Positions 14,405 to 16,094 of a DNA stretch of 16,094 nt are shown here, in pieces. The first letter of the stretch is position 1; the number at the start of each line of letters is the position of its first letter. A model generated the notes under the pieces. It saw nothing but the letters and a program-made list of their open reading frames with translations, had not been told where the DNA came from and ran no database searches. This DNA comes from CAZAFM01 sp964484395 (GTDB taxonomy: Bacteria > Campylobacterota > Campylobacteria > Campylobacterales > CAZAFM01): positions 1 through 16,094 of the forward strand of contig CAZAFM010000055.1 in assembly GCA_964484395.1 (NCBI GenBank), given 5' to 3'. The translations under genes were made by a program, and so were the position numbers.

Positions 14405-14784
14405 CAGATACTTCAATTATCATAGAGCACTTACGAAAGAGAGAGAAGAAAAACACTTATCTATACAGACTTGCAAAAAGCGAAAATTTATATATTTCAA
14501 GCATATCGCTGTTTGAGCTGTACTGCGGTGCAAATACTTCTCAAAAGATAGAGGATATATCTATAGTTACAGAAAATCTCACAGTTGTTGCATTTGATGA
14601 CACTAGTGCAAAATACGCAGGCATAATCTATAGAGACCTAAAATCCAAAAACAAACTTATAGACATAAAAGATTTGCTAATAGCCTCTTGTGCTGTGGCT
14701 AACTCTCTAAGTATAGCAACTCTGAACAAAAAAGATTTTGAGAGAGTTGAAGGGTTGATTATACTATCCAACTATTCAAGTTAA
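14383..14784 (+). CDS. VapC-like PIN-domain ribonuclease toxin
   Basis: 133 residues, a complete PIN domain. Acidic metal-binding residues are D9 (VLADTSIIIEHL), E45 (SSISLFELYCG) and D97 (IDIKDLLIASCA), with N115 and D118 in TLNKKDFERVEGL near the fourth position. PIN toxins of this kind cleave specific tRNA or rRNA stem-loops when free of VapB. The start ATG lies inside the end of vapB (22-base overlap) with only a weak site of its own, so it is probably translated by coupling. No damage is visible: length, start and catalytic residues look normal, unlike the other toxins nearby. Confidence 0.87.
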   Translation: MENRGVLADTSIIIEHLRKREKKNTYLYRLAKSENLYISSISLFELYCGANTSQKIEDISIVTENLTVVAFDDTSAKYAGIIYRDLKSKNKLIDIKDLLIASCAVANSLSIATLNKKDFERVEGLIILSNYSS

Positions 14785-14841
14785 CCTGTTTAAAATACAA
14801 GATAGCAATGGAGATGAAAGAGCTAAGTGCGATAGATAAAC

Positions 14842-14868
14842 TCTTTGGAGCTTTTAAGTAGGGTTTGT
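14842..14868 (+). repeat. 27-bp intercassette core, copy B
   Basis: Same 27 bases as 14100-14126. Here it follows vapC after 57 bases and is followed by the leader of repeat copy 2 instead of the extended -10 promoter. Just before and through it a short frame reads MEMKELSAIDKLFGAFK and stops (14813-14866). The core may therefore be the tail of a lost small gene, perhaps an antitoxin, but the piece is too short to name. Confidence 0.85.
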
Positions 14869-14913
14869 GTGTTTTGCTTATCAAGATTTTTAGGTTAAAA
14901 TAGCCAGAACAAA

Positions 14914-14939
14914 CCAAATCCAAAATGGAGTGAATTTGG
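14914..14939 (+). promoter_or_regulatory. Palindromic site upstream of antitoxin copy 2 (operator candidate)
   Basis: Exact copy of the nested inverted repeat at 13655-13680. If it is an operator, each antitoxin would repress both loci. Confidence 0.35.
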
Positions 14940-14974
14940 AAATACACCACAAAATTTACTAGCAGGAGTAATTT

Positions 14975-15199
14975 ATGCAGGCTATATATCACGCAAGCTT
15001 AGATGAGATAACTATGTCATTTATCGAAAATCTCAAAAAACAATTTCACAACTCAAAAGTCGATATAGTTATCAGAGATATTGATGAAACAGACTATCTA
15101 AATCAATCGAAGAAAAACAGATACTACCTTGAAGAAGCAATAGCTGAAGTCAATGACTCAAAACTCATCCAAAAAAGCCCACAAGAACTTGGCTTATGA
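14975..15199 (+). CDS. Antitoxin of the YoeB module, copy 2 (full length)
   Basis: 74 residues, the complete form of this antitoxin, ending KSPQELGL. The TGA stop (15197-15199) overlaps the toxin ATG (15196-15198) as ATGA, a classic TA arrangement that ties toxin synthesis to antitoxin translation. CAGGAG precedes the ATG. The sequence is not YefM/Phd-like and I cannot assign a DNA-binding fold. The role follows from position and size. Its first 68 codons match copy 1 base for base. Confidence 0.78.
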   Translation: MQAIYHASLDEITMSFIENLKKQFHNSKVDIVIRDIDETDYLNQSKKNRYYLEEAIAEVNDSKLIQKSPQELGL

Positions 15200-15457
15200 T
15201 TATATCTTTTGTTGGACGAAGTTGGGATGAGTACAACTCTTGGGAGCAAGAAGATAAAAAGATTTTCAAGAAAATACAACGACTTATAAAAGAAACAATG
15301 AGAGACCCTTTTGGTGGCATCGGTAAGCCAGAACCATTAAAAGACAACTTTCAAGGGTATTGGTCAAAAAAGAATCACTGATATTCATAGATTTGTTTAT
15401 AAAGTAGAGCAAAATCAGCTTATTATAATCTCCTGTAAATATCACTATGATGAGTAA
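15196..15457 (+). pseudogene. YoeB toxin, frameshifted copy 2
   Basis: The frame opens MIISFVGRSWDEYNSWEQED and runs 61 codons to a stop at 15379-15381. In copy 1 the run after GGTC has five A (14009-14013); here it has six (15366-15371). One extra base turns SKRITDIHR into SKKNH-stop. Skipping that base restores RITDIHRFVYKV and the end SCKYHYDE, with stop at 15455-15457, giving a YoeB of normal size (about 87 residues; Escherichia coli YoeB has 84). As written, the product keeps the catalytic glutamate (GKPEPL) but loses the arginine and the terminal histidine, so it should be inactive. Either a recent mutation, a phase-variable state, or a sequencing or assembly error. Confidence 0.88.
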
Positions 15458-15484
15458 TCTTTGGAGCTTTTAAGTAGGGTTTGT
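15458..15484 (+). repeat. 27-bp intercassette core, copy C
   Basis: Same 27 bases as 14100-14126, again directly after the (ancestral) yoeB stop. Confidence 0.9.
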
Positions 15485-15499
15485 ATGTTTTTTTGTCTA

Positions 15500-15539
15500 T
15501 GATATAATCCTCATAAAGAATAAAAACACAGAAAAAGGA
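15500..15539 (+). promoter_or_regulatory. Extended -10 promoter and ribosome-binding site of the last TA module
   Basis: TGATATAAT (15500-15508) duplicates the vapBC promoter. AGGA at 15536-15539 lies 7 nt before ATG 15547 and only 1 nt before ATG 15541, which favours the second ATG as the start. Confidence 0.6.
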
Positions 15540-15546
15540 TATGCGG

Positions 15547-15774
15547 ATGCATGAAATTAGATTAAATGTTCAAGATAATGTCTTTGAGCAGTTTATGGGA
15601 ATGATAGAAATTATGCCAAAGCAGAGTATAGAGGTAATGCAGATAGATGATGTACCTTACTATCCCTCTATCTCATATGATGAAGCTTGTAAAAAAGTTG
15701 AAAAATCGATTACAGATATATCAAAAAATTTAGGACAACCTGCTGAGCAAGTTTTTAAAGAAATTTTAGATTAA
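15547..15774 (+). CDS. Small RelB-like antitoxin of a decayed RelE/ParE module
   Basis: 75 residues from ATG 15547, chosen by ribosome-binding-site spacing; ATG 15541 would add two residues. It starts MHEIRLNVQDNVFEQFMGMI and ends GQPAEQVFKEILD. The opening 'IRLNVQD..FE..M' is typical of small antitoxins that precede RelE/ParE toxins. I do not recognise a named family. Its TAA overlaps the ATG of the toxin remnant by one base (TAATG). It shares its promoter with vapBC by duplication but not its protein sequence. Confidence 0.68.
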   Translation: MHEIRLNVQDNVFEQFMGMIEIMPKQSIEVMQIDDVPYYPSISYDEACKKVEKSITDISKNLGQPAEQVFKEILD

Positions 15775-15922
15775 TGAAATATAGCATCAAAGGTGCCGAA
15801 AAAGCTTATATTATGATGATGAAAACACAAAAGACTTGATGTATAAGGGTTATACGATATCTTATCATGTGCGTAAAGAGTTTGTATATATAGTAGCAGT
15901 GTTTAGACAAAGAAACTATTGA
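15774..15922 (+). pseudogene. RelE/ParE-family toxin relic, internally deleted
   Basis: From ATG 15774 the frame reads MKYSIKGAEKAY and stops at 15837-15839. In another frame, DDENTKDLMYKGYTISYHVR and then EFVYIVAVFRQRNY runs to a stop at 15920-15922. The first piece looks like the N-terminal strand of a RelE/ParE toxin. The second looks like its last strands ('L.YKGY.I.Y.V....V.I..VF.Q'). Roughly 40 residues between them are missing and the frame is lost, so no active toxin can be made. Confidence 0.7.
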
Positions 15923-15931
15923 TATGAATAT

Positions 15932-16094
15932 ATGAGAATCATCCTAGCACACGGCTTCTACAGAGATAAAACAGATATGTCTTATCTTGATATGGAGCTA
16001 AACTCTTTAGGTTATGAAACATTTGTAGTAAACCTTCCCACAACATTTGGAAGCTTTGAGGAAATAGTAGATTCTTTTGCATTGCAACTAGAGC
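15932..16094 (+). CDS. Alpha/beta hydrolase (lipase/esterase-like), N-terminal part
   Basis: Runs off the window after 54 codons. It starts MRIILAHGFYRDKTDMSYLD and continues with NSLGYETFVVNLPTTFGSFE. The strand followed by HG (residues 7-8) is the oxyanion-hole region of alpha/beta hydrolases, and 'LGY.....LPT.FGSFE' is the second strand and loop found in small lipase- or esterase-like members. There is no signal peptide and only a poor ribosome-binding site. The catalytic serine and histidine would lie outside the window. The substrate is unknown. Confidence 0.65.
   Translation, partial: MRIILAHGFYRDKTDMSYLDMELNSLGYETFVVNLPTTFGSFEEIVDSFALQLE

Larger units (their letters stand above)
14878..15539 (+). 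repeat. Direct repeat copy 2: leader, antitoxin, yoeB, 27-bp core, promoter
   Basis: Partner of 13619-14177. It keeps the 101 bases (15180-15280) missing from copy 1: the antitoxin tail and the first codons of yoeB. The order of parts is therefore ancestral here. It differs from copy 1 by an extra A in the run at 15366-15371 and by third-position changes in the toxin part. Confidence 0.95.

Noticed and set aside
15364..15372. A_AAA_AAG slippery heptamer in yoeB copy 2, suggesting programmed -1 frameshifting
   Set aside because: The heptamer is in the right phase, but the toxin tail is in the +1 frame. A -1 shift leads into the wrong frame, so it would not restore the toxin.
14100..15539. Integron-like cassette array with attC sites (27-bp cores between co-oriented TA modules)
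   Set aside because: The cores lack a paired GTTRRRY/RYYYAAC motif and a convincing long imperfect hairpin, and no integrase gene is in the window. Repeats from duplication explain the pattern.
1..16094. Insertion sequences, phage genes, CRISPR array, tRNA or rRNA genes
   Set aside because: None seen by eye: no transposase or integrase frame, no regularly spaced short repeats, and no recognisable tRNA cloverleaf or rRNA sequence.

Overview
The window is AT-rich (by eye about one third G+C). Its gene set points to a Campylobacterota (epsilonproteobacterial) chromosome, probably a free-living Sulfurimonas- or Arcobacter-like lineage. The main clues are a short-form AddB/AddA pair, a CiaB-type protein with a metallopeptidase motif, a compact MurG, and histidine kinases of the type common in that phylum. 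This placement is an inference; no rRNA or other marker gene lies in the window.

Positions 1-5,203. The tail of an RND efflux permease (+) meets, stop on stop, a broken HicB-like antitoxin (-). Next come addB and addA (-), overlapping by one base (TAATG). They encode the helicase-nuclease that processes DNA ends for recombinational repair. Positions 5,263-7,882 (+) hold a CiaB-like HEYGH protein and an orphan periplasmic solute-binding protein, each with a clear Shine-Dalgarno site that fixes its start. Positions 7,863-10,636 hold two divergent histidine kinases, one membrane-bound (-) and one soluble with an N-terminal receiver domain (+). Neither is accompanied by a DNA-binding response regulator. 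Positions 10,666-13,109 hold a monofunctional aspartokinase resembling the YclM/LysC-III type (-) and, divergently, murG (+).

Positions 13,110-15,922 are an accessory island. All recognisable modules are on the + strand, and nearly all are toxin-antitoxin (TA) genes in different states of decay. In order they are: a MazE-like antitoxin relic, a ribbon-helix-helix antitoxin without a toxin, an antitoxin with a 5'-deleted yoeB, an intact vapBC pair, a second antitoxin copy with a yoeB frameshifted in an A tract, and an antitoxin with a gutted RelE/ParE toxin. The two yoeB modules form a direct repeat. Their first 302 bp (leader plus antitoxin) look identical. Their toxin halves differ at eight coding bases, seven of them synonymous. 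The breakpoint of the deletion in copy 1 sits at the border between the identical and the diverged blocks. A 27-bp sequence occurs three times between modules, and in two of these places it is followed by the same extended -10 promoter. The window ends inside an alpha/beta hydrolase gene.

I see no transposase, integrase, phage gene, CRISPR array, tRNA or rRNA. The most interesting part is the TA island: it appears to keep antitoxins while losing toxins, and its history can be partly read from the repeat structure.
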